NCBI GenBank assembly: GCA_963921195.1
Contig: OY992539.1
Span: 40,070,299-40,134,298 of the forward strand
Origin: Pegoplata infirma
Taxonomy: Eukaryota; Arthropoda; Insecta; Diptera; Anthomyiidae
Direction of reading: 5' to 3'
DNA length: 64,000 nt
Below, piece by piece: positions 53,984-64,000 of this stretch. The translations under genes and the position numbers were made by a program. The first letter of the stretch is position 1. The number at the start of each line of letters is the position of its first letter. Under the pieces are notes generated by a model. The model was not told the DNA's origin and searched no databases. It saw only the letters and a list, made by a program, of their open reading frames with translations.

Positions 53984-54191
53984 CAAGTTTTTTTTTTAAT
54001 TGACTTGAGGTTAGCACGTGTAGAAATTTGGAATATTTACCCTTGGCTATATTGATGGTTTTCAGCAGCATTTTATATAATCTTGGGTAGCTAAATGATA
54101 GTTCAGACTTTGGTGTTTTCTATTTTTATCCATTCACAAAATTATACACGTGTTAACTCAACAAATTCACTGGAGAAAATAAAAATCTCAC

Positions 54192-54222
54192 CTTTTGTCT
54201 GGGACTGCGATGACAGAAAAGA
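54192..54222 (-). promoter_or_regulatory. RpL28: RpL28 transcription start and untranslated exon 1, TOP-like
   Basis: The minus strand reads TTTCTTTTCTGTCATCGCAG then TCCCAGACAAAAG|GTGAG, a good splice donor at 54,191. A pyrimidine tract beginning CTTTTCTGTC (54,221 downward) fits a 5' terminal oligopyrimidine start, typical of ribosomal protein mRNAs and their mTOR/LARP1-linked translational control. The acceptor next to the start codon is at 53,817 (TTTGTAG|ATCTGAG). Confidence 0.65.
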
Positions 54223-54371
54223 AACAGGAAACATCATGGCGGCCGTAATATGGCTATTGAATGAAGTTGGCTGCAAGTGGTAAACGTCAAATTAATTTAG
54301 GAAGTGTTTGGAAACTTTCAGAGTTGTATTTGACAGCAATAAACACTGAGAGAAAAATATATTAATAGTAC

Positions 54372-54811
54372 GTTCAGATTGGCCTCGAAACCCCGTTATA
54401 CGAGGTTTCGTGCCAAACCTCATTTGAAAATACGTATTTTCCCTTATAAATTGAAACCTTTTTGTAGTGAGGTTTCAACGAAAGTACGATTGAAACCTTT
54501 TAAATTTCATAATTTTACAAATTTTTACCACTGTGCAACAATAAGAAATAGAGAAAATGGGAAAATGCCAAAAATAAAAAATAAATAATTTAATTTATTT
54601 ATAAAATTTCTTTGCAAAATTACTTATTTGGAATAAAAATAAAATTAAAATGTGAGCAAAATAATTTTTATATAATTAAATTAGTTTAATAAGATATTAT
54701 TTGTGTGATACTTTCCGAAACCTAGGTAAGTGCCAAAATTATTGTGTGTGAACAGTAGAGTTTTTAAATTTAAAGTATGAGGTTTCAGCGCGGTTTCGAG
54801 GCCAATCTGAA
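54372..54811. mobile_element. 440-bp TIR element ~150 bp upstream of RpL28
   Basis: Ends GTTCAGATTGGCCTCGAAAC and GGTTTCGAGGCCAATCTGAA are inverted. Sub-terminal 'gaggtttc' and 'gaaacctttt' motifs repeat through it. Flanks show ATAGTA on both sides (54,365-54,370, 54,813-54,818). It lies close to the inferred RpL28 start site without separating it from the gene. Confidence 0.75.
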
Positions 54812-54858
54812 CATAGTATAAGGTATTTTTGTAAATTCAACTCATATGTTTGTTAATA

Positions 54859-56153
54859 CACGCAAAAAAAAAATCTGTGTAAGATTGAGCAATCCTACTT
54901 GGTAAAACTTTTTTCATACCAAAAAATTTTTTTTACCAAATTTTTGCTAATATTATGCTTGTCGATGTTAAAGTAACATAATTCATTTTTTATGTAAAAT
55001 AACCAAGTAGCTTGCTCAATAACGCAAATTACCTGCACAAAAATTTATCGAAAGAAAACAACAAAAAAACAAAACAAATACAGACCGCCATTTTCATTTT
55101 GTATTTTTGTGTGCGCTGTTCGTTTATTTTTTGTGTTATAAAAACGTAAAAAGGAAATTGATATATAAAATAAAAATAAATTAATACATAAATAAAAATA
55201 AATAATTAGTTTTCTAAAAGATAAATAAATGTAAGATAAAAGAATGTTAAAGTTAATTTTGCTTTCATCACTTAAAACACCATTCAATAAAAAAACCAAT
55301 GGAGTCCCAGACGTATGTTTCGATGAATAACAAATGGAATGATAAAGTGAGTATACCCGCATTCCGAAGACACCAATAAGGTTTAATAGATTTTTAGTTA
55401 AAAATTAGTGTTTGGTAATAATTTTATATTTTTACAGGGTACTGCTAAATAAATTTTTGAAGCTATGGAGAATCCTTCACTACAATAAAGAGCGTGGACA
55501 CCAATCCTGCCTTTAGTTATAAAATTAAAACCTAAAAACCCAAAGCCAAGGGAGTCCATACCTGTTTTGATGAGTTACAAATGGAATGACAAAGTAAGTG
55601 TTCCTCCTTACCAAGAGACCAATGGGGTTAACCAATTTTTTAAATTAAAAATTTATGTTTTGTAATAATTTTCAATTTTTACAGGATGCTTTTAAATAAA
55701 TTCGTGAAGCTATAGCGGATCCTTCACTTCAAGAAAAAGTGAAGGCAGCAGTCACTGGGGAAATTTGTACAAAAAGGGTCAGTTGGTCGATGGTAAATTA
55801 AATTCTACACAACATTTATTATATTAATATGGACTTATTGTGTGAAAATTTTAAATTCAACAAATATACAAATTTTTACAAAAATTTATTGAAAATTTAT
55901 TTTAGCATAAATGTGGTAATTTTTATCATTATTTTTAATCACCTTTTCTAATAATTTTAGTATATTTCACCATATTTCTTTGGTATATTTTACCAAGTTT
56001 TTGCTTAAATAGCATTACCATTTTCTTCAAAATTTTTTACATAAACGTTTTGGCTAAATTACGAAAACTACTTCGCCGGTTGTAGTTTTAGCATATTTTT
56101 GGTAAAATTATGCCAGATTTTTGCTCACTCCGACACAGATTTTTTTTTGCGTG
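54859..56153. mobile_element. 1.3-kb TIR element with exon-like duplicated segment
   Basis: Ends CACGCAAAAAAAAA and TTTTTTTTTGCGTG plus 'atctgtgt' / 'acacagat', bordered by TA, which suggests a Tc1/mariner-like element. Its centre carries two related ~240-bp blocks (about 55,290-55,500 and 55,530-55,745). Each has coding-like text, an intron-like GTGAG/GTAAG ... TTTTTACAG and a second coding-like piece (DPSLQEKVKAAVTGE in block 2). Stops are present in both, so it is not a gene now; capture of a host gene fragment is plausible. Confidence 0.6.
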
Positions 56154-56155
56154 TA

Positions 56156-58620
56156 TAGAAACTTTCTCATCGACAATTTTTCTATAAAAACTTTCTCAAC
56201 TATTTTTCTGTAGAAAATTTCTCAAAGACAATCTTCTATAGAAAATTTCTGAAAGACAATTTTTCTATAGAAAATTTCTCAAGAACAAGTTTTCTCTAGA
56301 AAATTTCTCAAAGACAACTTTTCTATAGAAACTTTCTCAAAAACTATTTTTCTATAGAAAATTTTTGAAAGACAATTTTTCTATAGAACATTTTTTAAGG
56401 ACAATTTTTTTATAGAAAATTTCTCAAAGACAATTTTTCTACAGAAACTTTCTCAAAAAAATTTTTCTATAGAAACTTTCTCAAAGACAATTTTTCTATA
56501 GAAAATTTCTGAAAGACAATTTTTTATAGAAAATTTCTGAGAGACAATTTTTCTACATAAAATTTCTCAACGACAAATTTTCTCTAGAAAATTTCTCAAA
56601 GTCAACTTTTCTATAGAAACTTTCTCAAAAACTATTTTTCGATAGAAAATTTCTGTAAGACAATTTTTCTATAGAAAATTTCACAAGGACAATTTTTTTT
56701 ATAGAAAATTTCTCAAAGACAATTTTTCTATAGAAACTTTCTCAAAAACAATTTTTTTATAGAAAATTTCTCAAAAACAATTTTTCTATAGAAAATTTCT
56801 CAAGTACAATTTTTCTATAGAAAATTTCTGAAAGACAGGTTTTCTATAGAAAATTTCTGAAAGACAATTTTTCTATAGAAAATTTCTTAAAGACAATTCT
56901 TCTATAGAAACTTTCTCAAAGAAAAAATTTTTGTATAGAAAATTTTTCAAAGATAATTTTGTTATAGAAAATTTCTGAGAGACAATTTCTCTACAGAAAA
57001 TTTCTGAAAGACAATTCTTGCATAGAAAATTTCTTAATGACAGTTTTTGTAAAGAAAATTTGTGAAAAACTATTTTTCTATAGAAAATTTCAAAGACAAT
57101 ATTTCTATAAAAACTTTCTCAAAGAAAATTTTTCTGTAGAAAATTTCTCAGACAATTTTTTTATAGAAAATTTATGACAGACAATTTTTCTACAGAAAAT
57201 TTCTCAAAGACAAATTTTTATAGAAAATTTCTGAAAGACAGTTTTTGTATTGAAAATTTGTGAAAAACTATTTTTCTATAGAAAATTTCTCAAAGACAAT
57301 TTTTCTATGGAAAATTTCTCAAAGACAATTTTTCTATAGAAAATTTCTGAAAGACAATTTTTTTATAGAAAATTTCTCAAAGACAATTTTTTTATAGAAA
57401 ATTTTTGAAAGACAATTTTTCTATAGAAAATTTCTGAAAGAGAATTTTTCTATAGAAAATTTCTCAAGTACAATATTTCTATAGAAAATTTTTCTATAGA
57501 AACTTTCTCAAAAACAATTTTTCTAAAGAAAGTATCTAAAAGACAATTTTCTATAGAAAGTTTCTGAAAGACAATTTTTCTATAGAAAATTTCTTAAAGA
57601 CAATTTTTCTATAGAAAATTTCTGAAAGACAATTTTTCTATAGAAAATTTCACAAGGACAATTTTTATATAGAAAATTTCCCAAAGACAATTTTTCTATA
57701 GAAACTTTCTCAAAACAATTTTTCTATAGAAAATTTCTCAAGAACAATTTTTCTATAGAAAATTTCTCAAGAACAATTTTTCTGTAAAAATTTTCTTAAA
57801 GACAATTTTTCTATAGAAAATTTAGAAAAGTTTTGAAAGACAGTTGTTGTAAAGAAAATTTTTGAAAGAGAATTTTTCAATAGAAAATTCTTAAGGACAA
57901 TTTTTCTATAGAAAAGTTTTCAATAGGAACAATTTTTCTTAAGAAAATATCTAAAAGACTATTTTTCTTTAGAAAGTTTCTGAAAGAAAATTTTTCTATA
58001 GAACATTTCTAAGAGACAATTTTTCTATAGAAAATTTCTGTAAGACAATTTTTCTACAGAAATTTTCACAAGGACAATTTTTTTATAAAAAATTTCTCAA
58101 AGACAATTTTTCTACTTTCTCAAAAACAATTTTTTATAGAAAATTTCTCAAAGACAATTTTTCTATAGAAAATTTCTCAAGGACAATTTTTCTATAGAAA
58201 ATTTCTTAAAGACAATTTTTCTATATGAACTTTCTCAAAAACAAAATTTCTGAAAGACATGGTTTCTATAGAAAATTTCTGAAAGACAATTTTTCTATAG
58301 AAAATTTGTCAAAGACAATTCTTCTATAGAAAATTTCTGAAAGACAAATTTTCTATAGAAACTTTCTGAAAGACAATTCTTCTATAGAAATACAATTCTT
58401 CTATAGAAAATTTTTGGACGAAAATTTTTCTATAGAAACTTTCTCAAAGACAATTTTCTATAGAAAAAATTGTCTTTAAGAAATTTTCTATAGAAAAATT
58501 TTCTTTCTCAAAAAAATTTGTCAGAGGAATTTTGTATAGAACAATTGATTTTAGAAAACTTTCTATAGAAAATTGTCGTAGAAATTTTCTATAGAACAAT
58601 TGTTTTTGAGAAATTTTTAA
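56156..58620 (+). repeat. 29-bp minisatellite, about 80 units, with strand switch at the end
   Basis: The unit TTTTTCTATAGAAAATTTCTCAAAGACAA (given here as a description; key parts TTCTATAGAAA, TTTCTCAAAGACAA) repeats from 56,156 to about 58,455. Units vary mainly between CTCAAAGA, CTGAAAGA and CTCAAGGA. From about 58,455 to 58,620 the sense is inverted (AATTGTCTTTAAGAAATTTT and so on). The centre TTCTATAGAA is itself palindromic. No reading frame spans it. Confidence 0.9.
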
Positions 58621-58789
58621 ATGTTTTGAGAAACATTTTTAAAGAGAAATTTTCAGACTTCGTCCATTTTTTCTATAGAAACTCTCTCTCTTTTACCATC
58701 CACCTTATTTTTAAAAATTTTATATCCTTTCGAAATTTAAATTTTTTTCTTGTAATTATTGAAGATATCAACTAGATCTTTAATTGTAA

Positions 58790-59530
58790 CAAGAAAAAAA
58801 TCTCCCCTAATTTACCTACTTTATTATTTTTACATATCAGGAAAAAGGAGGTAAGTTACGTCCTTTTAAAACTTTATTCTTCAATATCATTCAACATTTT
58901 CATCAAAATATTTTTATAAAGTTTTCAAACGACTTTTTTCACATCCTTTTATCCGGATACGGCAAAATAAAAAAATATTCATTTGAATATTTTTGTTGGT
59001 TATTGACAATCGTTGCCTTATTAGTATGGTACAATTTCTTCGTCTTTCTAATTCTCATTGTGAATAGAGGCGAATATGTATTAATATTCTAGTTTGTGCA
59101 CAAACGATTTGTCATTAAACTCGTTTGCTACTTTGTAGTGAATCGTTTCTATTTTTGCTAAATAATCTTGACAATGGAATCTTGACAAATTCCGAAACAC
59201 GTGTCGGTTAAGTCTTGCAAAAATGACCAACATAAATAAATTTAAAATTAAAAATAATTTTCTTGAAAATTATGCTATGAGAATATCATGGTTTTAATTA
59301 GTAAAGAAAATAATGACCTTGAGCCAGAATAAACATTCTCAAAATATAATATTCATTTGCCATCACAAGTGGCATCCTGGGACAAGTACAAATATTTCAG
59401 AAATATTTTTCAAAATGTATCCTTTAAAACTTTGAGGTTCTTTTTAAAGAAAACAGGATCACGAAATATTAACTGTAAATGCAGTTTTACTCTATTTGAT
59501 CTATACTTTCAGACGTATACCATTCGGTTC
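58790..59530 (+). repeat. dispersed repeat with 'ggaaaaaggaggtaagttacg', split by another repeat
   Basis: 58,800-58,975 and 59,352-59,525 match consecutive parts of 62,880-63,260 ('acatatcaggaaaaaggag', 'agtggcatcct.ggacaagtac', 'gcagttttactc.atttgatct'). The 58,986-59,349 block was inserted between them. No coding function is apparent. Confidence 0.7.
58986..59349 (+). repeat. ~365-bp dispersed repeat, copy 2, with flanking duplication
   Basis: Matches copy 1 at 13,234-13,600 with small differences. AATATTCATTTG occurs on both sides and looks like a 9-12 bp target duplication, consistent with a retroposed sequence. Comparison with the uninterrupted repeat at 63.1 kb confirms the insertion. 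Confidence 0.7.
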
Positions 59531-59842
59531 ATGTTTATTATTGTTTTATGTCTGTTGGCACATGGAAGCATTGTTTCACTGCCTTCATTGCAATGGTTGT
59601 TTTTTGTGTGCGGTGCAAACTTGAGTGTATGGGTCATTAGTAACGGGATTTCCCGTTATTCCACGTGCTGCTAATCTATTGCCGTAATTTATAATATGTT
59701 CACGACTTGATCGTGTGAATTTGTAATGGCGTATTGATCCTAACGGATGGCCAAATTAGTCTTTAAAGTGACAGAATAAGAAGGAGGAAAAAATAAAATA
59801 ATATTTATAAATAATTACAGTTTAAATAACTTTTATAATCTC
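59531..59842. other. gene-free spacer downstream of rasp
   Basis: An open frame crosses 59,357-59,674 on the plus strand but begins in the dispersed repeat and shows no domain I know. Otherwise plain AT-rich sequence up to the rasp 3' end. Confidence 0.4.
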
Positions 59843-59848
59843 ATTTAT
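59843..59848 (-). terminator. rasp: probable rasp polyadenylation signal
   Basis: AATAAA on the minus strand, about 64 bases beyond the rasp stop codon. Confidence 0.5.
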
Positions 59849-59911
59849 TTACAAAATACATACATATAAAAAAGTAATAATATACAATAAATTAATAATC
59901 AGTCATAAAGT

Positions 59912-61411
59912 TTAAGTTACAATTTTTGTTTGCAATAAAATTTCACAACATTGAAAAAAGCAATAAGTACAAAATGTTAGTGTTAAATAGTTCCACCAAC
60001 CACCCATATAGACACCCTTCATTAGATAATTACCCACATCTAAACCACTTATGAAATAACAATTCGAAAATGCAGCCGGTATAAAAATTTGTGAACCCAA
60101 TAGGGCATTAAAGCGCTGAAGAGCCGCAGGAGATAATTTAAATTTATTTTTCATGAAATCTATATACAAATGGGAGTTTATTAAGGTTTTTACCAATTTT
60201 TCACCAACTAAGCAGCAAAAGTTTAATATACTCCATATAAAGACATAGCCATAATAGCCGTGCCATAGAAATACAAATGAAAATGTGGCAGCAGTTGCTA
60301 ATATTTTCCTTAAAGCTGATGAAGTTTTGCTACACATTTCCGCATAGATATGAGTAAATAGAAATTCATAAAGTCCCTCATCAAAATATTTCCACATATC
60401 AGAATAATAATGTACTAGGCCTATGCATCGTGGCTTACGTGGTGGTTTTAAACCATCATATTGGGCAAATGCTATACCCAGACCATATGATATTACATAG
60501 AACATAAAAAAGAATTGACCCATAAAGTAACCAACAGCATATAAACCAAATTTAGTATCCAATATTTCTACTGCTGATATGTCAACCGCCATATAGTGGA
60601 CATATACAAAATGGGTAGCAATTTCCAAGATTAACCACCAAAATATTGCTCTAGCAATTTGCCATAGAAATGTTCGAAACGTATTATTTCTGCAGAGTAT
60701 GTCATATTGATCACGTTCAATATAACGATGATAACCCATAAATGGACCCAGCATAAGACAAGGAAAATACAATGTATAACCAAGAAAGTGACCCAAAGTA
60801 TATTTAGTATGGACATTTTTTTCTTGAAGACGATACGACTTTTCACGTTGTAAACTATAACTGCAACCTCTTAGTATAGACCAACATAATGTTACCATAA
60901 CATTATGGAATTCCGTATAACCAAGATCATCTTGTAAATGTTTATTTGATTTAAGGAAAATCATTACTATCATCCACAGTACCGACAAAGTCCATGTTAA
61001 TATCTTTGAACGACTCAAGGACACGAAATAGTAAGATACAATTAAACATCCTATTAGGGCTACAGAAATAAATTTCATTGTCATGCCCAGTATGACAACA
61101 CAAACAATAGCATTTCTCCAACTTTGCCAACTAGGTTTATATTTTCGGATTACTGTAGCACCGGATAAATGAAATAAGTACCATGGCCAATAGATTTTTA
61201 TGTATTCGTTGAAAGCGTATAACTCGTCATTGGTATCATCTTTTAGAGAATTAAGCACCGACCAGCCCTGCGGAAATTCATATGGTGACATTTTCCATAT
61301 TTTATGCCTAGCTTTAATAAGCATCCATAGTTCGTAAACTATATATGCTATATAGACACTAAAATACACAATTATTTCACTTTTATATAATTTTAACTTT
61401 TGGATTTGCAT
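59912..61411 (-). CDS. rasp: Rasp, hedgehog N-terminal palmitoyltransferase (MBOAT)
   Basis: Encodes 499 residues from the ATG at 61,411 (MQIQKLKLYKSEIIVYF). The open frame extends 53 codons upstream, but this start gives the expected ~500-residue length and no upstream family similarity is seen. Rasp (skinny hedgehog/sightless) transfers palmitate to the N-terminal Cys of Hedgehog (and Spitz) in the endoplasmic reticulum. Many hydrophobic helices are visible; the MBOAT signature FSFVFLWHGYYG near residue 377 holds the invariant catalytic His, and EGLYEFLFTHIY precedes it. No intron interrupts the coding region. It is transcribed divergently from RRS1 with 741 bp between start codons. Confidence 0.92.
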   Translation of the reverse strand: MQIQKLKLYKSEIIVYFSVYIAYIVYELWMLIKARHKIWKMSPYEFPQGWSVLNSLKDDTNDELYAFNEYIKIYWPWYLFHLSGATVIRKYKPSWQSWRNAIVCVVILGMTMKFISVALIGCLIVSYYFVSLSRSKILTWTLSVLWMIVMIFLKSNKHLQDDLGYTEFHNVMVTLCWSILRGCSYSLQREKSYRLQEKNVHTKYTLGHFLGYTLYFPCLMLGPFMGYHRYIERDQYDILCRNNTFRTFLWQIARAIFWWLILEIATHFVYVHYMAVDISAVEILDTKFGLYAVGYFMGQFFFMFYVISYGLGIAFAQYDGLKPPRKPRCIGLVHYYSDMWKYFDEGLYEFLFTHIYAEMCSKTSSALRKILATAATFSFVFLWHGYYGYVFIWSILNFCCLVGEKLVKTLINSHLYIDFMKNKFKLSPAALQRFNALLGSQIFIPAAFSNCYFISGLDVGNYLMKGVYMGGWWNYLTLTFCTYCFFQCCEILLQTKIVT

Positions 61412-62152
61412 TGTCCTGGATGAAAAATGGATGAAGCACCGGTTTATTATTTTAACTTGTGGAAGAATGTAAACAAATACTTGTTTTTTTTTTATTAATG
61501 TACAAATAATTGATAGCTCAACTAAAAATGTATTTAATACGTTTATTGCAACTCTGATAATAAAGTACACTGATGCCAGATGTTTTTCTAAAAAAGTATC
61601 TAGATCAAACTAAAAAATTGCTAGAAATAGCAAGATTTTTATACCCTCTTATACCGTTTTTAGCAATTACGTTTGGCATTTTCTGGCAATATACTGTAAT
61701 AGAATAAAGAAAATGCTAAAAATATTGCTGTCCGTGTGAATAGGGTATTAATGACATTTTTATCGATATATCGATGTTATCGATATATAGATAGGTTGAT
61801 TTTTTTGCTAACGTGTATAAATTATCCCATACAAATTTGACATAAATTTGCCGTATATACTTAAAAAACGTCAAATTTGTATGGGATAATTTACATATGA
61901 CTCTGATAATTTATACACGTTAGCAAAAAAATCCAGCTGATGTTAAAACAAAATAGCTAGATCTAGACACAAAATAGCTAGATCTAGATACAAAATATCT
62001 AGGCTGGCAACAGTGTAAATTTATAACATCTCTGTCTTTAGAAAATAAACAACACACGTGCTATTGAGAAAACGAAAATATCCGTATTTTTTTTTATTTT
62101 ACATTAGATTTATACGATTTTTATTTAATTAAAACAAAAAAAAGTTATTACA
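61412..62152. promoter_or_regulatory. shared rasp / RRS1 promoter region with two DREs
   Basis: Two perfect TATCGATA palindromes at 61,761-61,768 and 61,778-61,785, with a third TATCGAT half at 61,768, match the DRE bound by DREF (also BEAF-32) at Drosophila housekeeping promoters. An E-box CCAGCTGATG occurs at 61,934. A hairpin (GCTAACGTGTATAAATTATC and inverse, 61,808-61,925) lies next to the DREs. The span 61,568-62,015 is bordered by inverted CACTG(A/T)TGCCAG and TA; TGGCAAC is also known as a fly promoter motif, so this can be promoter architecture, a transposon, or both. Confidence 0.65.
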
Positions 62153-62615
62153 ATGGATATAGTTAAAGAAGTATTGGAAAAACAACAAAAAGAATTGGAA
62201 AAATATAAACCCATAAAAGTAGACAAACATTTAGAATGTCGCATTGATGTGGGCATGATGTTAATAACAGATCCCAATGACTTGGAAGAAAATGAATTAA
62301 AGTAAGTAAAAATTATATTAATAAAGTATTTAAAACTTAAATTTATTTATTATTTATTTTAGACAAAATAGAGAAAACTATCTATTAAATTTAACACGTG
62401 ATAATTGTCAATTATTGATAAATGACATCTGGGAACTGCCCACAGAACGTGTAGATGAGTGTATTGTCGCTAAATTGCCGGCACCCACAACGGTGTTGCC
62501 ACGTTTACGCAAGGTACCTGGTCCCAAGGCAATGACTAAATGGGAGAAATTCGCCCAAGAGAAGGGTATTACCAAAAAGAAGAAGGATAAGAAAGTTTAT
62601 GATGAGACATTGGAT
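62153..62615 (+). CDS. RRS1: RRS1, ribosome biogenesis regulatory protein, N-terminal exons
   Basis: Exon 1 is 62,153-62,301 (MDIVKEVLEKQQKELEKYKP ... LEENELK) with donor AA|GTAAGT. Exon 2 is 62,363-62,615 (QNRENYLLNLTRDNCQLLIN, then LPAPTTVLPRLRKVPGPKAM, TKWEKFAQEKGI and a Lys run) with donor GAT|GTAAGT. RRS1 works with RPF2 to bring the 5S RNP into pre-60S particles in the nucleolus. The visible 134 residues cover the conserved N-terminal half; the expected next exon (WVPRYGYKR-like) is absent from the remaining 1.4 kb, so the gene continues outside. The counterpart in Drosophila is, to my memory, CG32409. Confidence 0.92.
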
Positions 62616-64000
62616 GTAAGTATTACAATTAAATTGTAGTAATTAGTTAGGGGACAATAGTAGCTAGCGATTAAATTTTGAAAACAAAAGAAGCTAAGAC
62701 CTACATGAGGGGTATTTTTTAATGAACTAGATACAAAATGTAGTAAAACTGCATTTATTGTTTTCATTTCGTGATCCTGTTGCCTTTTAAAATGACTTCA
62801 AAGTTTTAGGGGATTAATTTTTATAAAATATTTTTTTTAATATTTGTACTTGTCCTAGGATACCACTAGTGATGAAAAATAAAAGAGAGAATCTCCCCTA
62901 ATTTCCCAATTTTATTTTTTTACATATCAGGAAAAAGGAGATAAGTTACGTCCTTAAAAACTTTATCCTTCAATATCATTCAAAATTTTTAACAAAACAT
63001 TTCGATAAGGTTTTTTAAGGACATTATTCTCATCCTTTTACCGTGATATAGAAAAATTAAATAAATGTAAAAATTAGGAGATATACTCTTCTTTCATTTG
63101 CCCTTGCCAGTGGCATCCTAGGACAAGTACAAAAATTTTAAACATATTTTACAAAATGTTATCCATTTAAACATTCTTTTAAAAGGAAACAGGATAACGA
63201 AACGAAAAACTGTAAATACAGTTTTACTCCATTTGATCTCTTCTTTCAGAAGTATTTCATCCGATCTATTATTAAATATTTTTTTGGGACTCAAAATTTG
63301 TGGAGTCCAACCGAGTATTTGGTTTCGGCAGAATGTTAGGGCTTCGGGGTTCTATTCGGTATTCGGCAAAACTTTGGGCGAATATTAGCCGAAACCGAAA
63401 AAAAATTTGTGTTCAGGACAAATTTAAAAAAGAAAATTTTGGAGCTTAGAAAAATTAAAAAAAAAAATCGAATCTTAGAAAAGTTAAAAAAAATTTGAAG
63501 CTTAGAAAAATTTTAATAAATATTTTACTTTAAAATGCAAAAAATATGCAAAACAAGTTTTATGCCTTGGACTTTTAATTTTTTTTTCAGTCCCTAGATT
63601 TCTTTTTCTAAAAGTATTTTTATGCTTTTTTTTATTCCAAAATAATAAAAAAAAAAACAAAAAAATTTTTGTGCCCGGAAAAATTTTCGAACATTGGAAA
63701 CATTTTTATTTTTTTTTTTCTAAAAGCATTTTAAATTTATTTTTTTTAATTCAAAAAGAAATTTGCCAAAAAAAATTTGTGTGCGGGACCATTTTCAAAA
63801 ATTTTTTTCCCAAAAATAATTTTTAATAAAATTCTTTACTCCGAAAAGTAAAAAAAAATTGTGATTTTTATATTTTGGAGATCACGACCAAATTAAAACA
63901 CGGATATGATTGTAATACGAGTAGTTTAGAATTGAATTTAAGCGATATAGGTTCAGCGGTTCCAAAGTTATGAAAGCAAAGTACACCTCGAAAATTTTAG
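62616..64000 (+). other. RRS1: RRS1 intron 2 (incomplete), repeat-filled
   Basis: At least 1.39 kb, with no RRS1 exon visible. It contains the inverted repeat at 62,740-63,260 and AT-rich repeats of 'aaaaaatttgtg..cggga' from 63,400 onward. Near 63,310-63,400 'ttcggtattcggcaaaactttgg' resembles the terminal region of another element relic at 12,560-12,640. Confidence 0.6.
62740..63260. mobile_element. inverted-repeat element, family of 58.8-59.5 kb
   Basis: 62,745-62,870 is the reverse complement of 63,105-63,235: 'agtaaaactgcattta', 'tcgtgatcctgttgcc', 'gtacttgtcctaggat'. The centre (62,880-63,090) holds the 'ggaaaaaggagataagttacg' segment. The copy at 58.8 kb lacks the left arm. Confidence 0.65.

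Noticed and set aside
55045..55362. 105-residue minus-strand frame, possibly a membrane protein
   Set aside because: Hydrophobicity follows from T/A-rich sequence inside a TIR element; no family resemblance.
56156..58455. CRISPR-like array (29-bp repeats)
   Set aside because: Units are directly joined without unique spacers, the genome is animal, and no cas-like genes exist nearby; it is a minisatellite.
59357..59674. 105-residue plus-strand frame downstream of rasp
   Set aside because: Its first part is shared with the dispersed repeat at 63.1 kb, and the hydrophobic remainder has no start or splice support.
61412..61570. Upstream in-frame extension of rasp (53 extra codons)
   Set aside because: The extension is low-complexity, lacks similarity to the family, and would exceed the usual ~500-residue length.

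Overview
This is nuclear DNA of a higher fly (Diptera, Brachycera), probably a calyptrate with a large, AT-rich, repeat-filled genome. The evidence is four protein genes with close Drosophila counterparts, GT-AG introns, DRE-type promoter motifs, mini-me-like repeats with GTCY runs, and many hAT, Tc1/mariner-like, Helitron, Penelope and LINE remnants. Genus and family are inference. As I remember, the Drosophila counterparts lie around 63-64 on arm 3L; this needs checking.

Genes. (1) FoxL1 (forkhead factor, + strand) has three exons at 14,977-15,329, 37,772-38,027 and 38,099-38,653, giving 387 aa. Intron 1 interrupts the forkhead domain and is 22.4 kb long. (2) RpL28 (60S protein eL28, - strand) has coding exons at 53,809-53,717, 53,283-53,041 and 52,850-52,773, a TOP-like noncoding first exon near 54,192-54,221, and a box C/D snoRNA candidate in each of its three introns. 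(3) rasp (hedgehog acyltransferase of the MBOAT family, - strand, 61,411-59,912) has a single coding exon. (4) RRS1 (ribosome biogenesis regulator, + strand, from 62,153) has two exons here and runs past what can be seen. rasp and RRS1 are divergent and share a 741-bp spacer holding two perfect DRE palindromes.

Layout. 1-13.6 kb: nested transposons and degenerate minisatellite. 15.3-37.8 kb: the giant FoxL1 intron. It holds a palindromic element, a mini-me-like repeat, one LINE inserted into another with a clean target duplication, a 2.0-kb palindrome, AT-rich arrays with tRNA T-arm-like motifs, a 3.1-kb Helitron expanded by minisatellites, a Penelope fragment with a degenerate hammerhead, and a 2.3-kb palindromic hAT-like element. 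38.7-52.7 kb: gene-free, with hAT-like elements, a second Helitron and four near-identical copies of a hairpin MITE. 54.3-59.8 kb: a TIR element near the RpL28 promoter, a TIR element carrying exon-like duplications, and a 2.4-kb 29-bp minisatellite. 62.6-64 kb: repeats inside RRS1 intron 2.

The genes do not form a pathway. RpL28 and RRS1 both serve 60S ribosome production and look housekeeping; rasp acts in hedgehog signalling; FoxL1 is a developmental regulator. Nearly everything else is transposon-derived. The most notable structure is the repeated presence of very long, almost complete palindromes with short target duplications, two of them in the FoxL1 intron and so expected to be transcribed.
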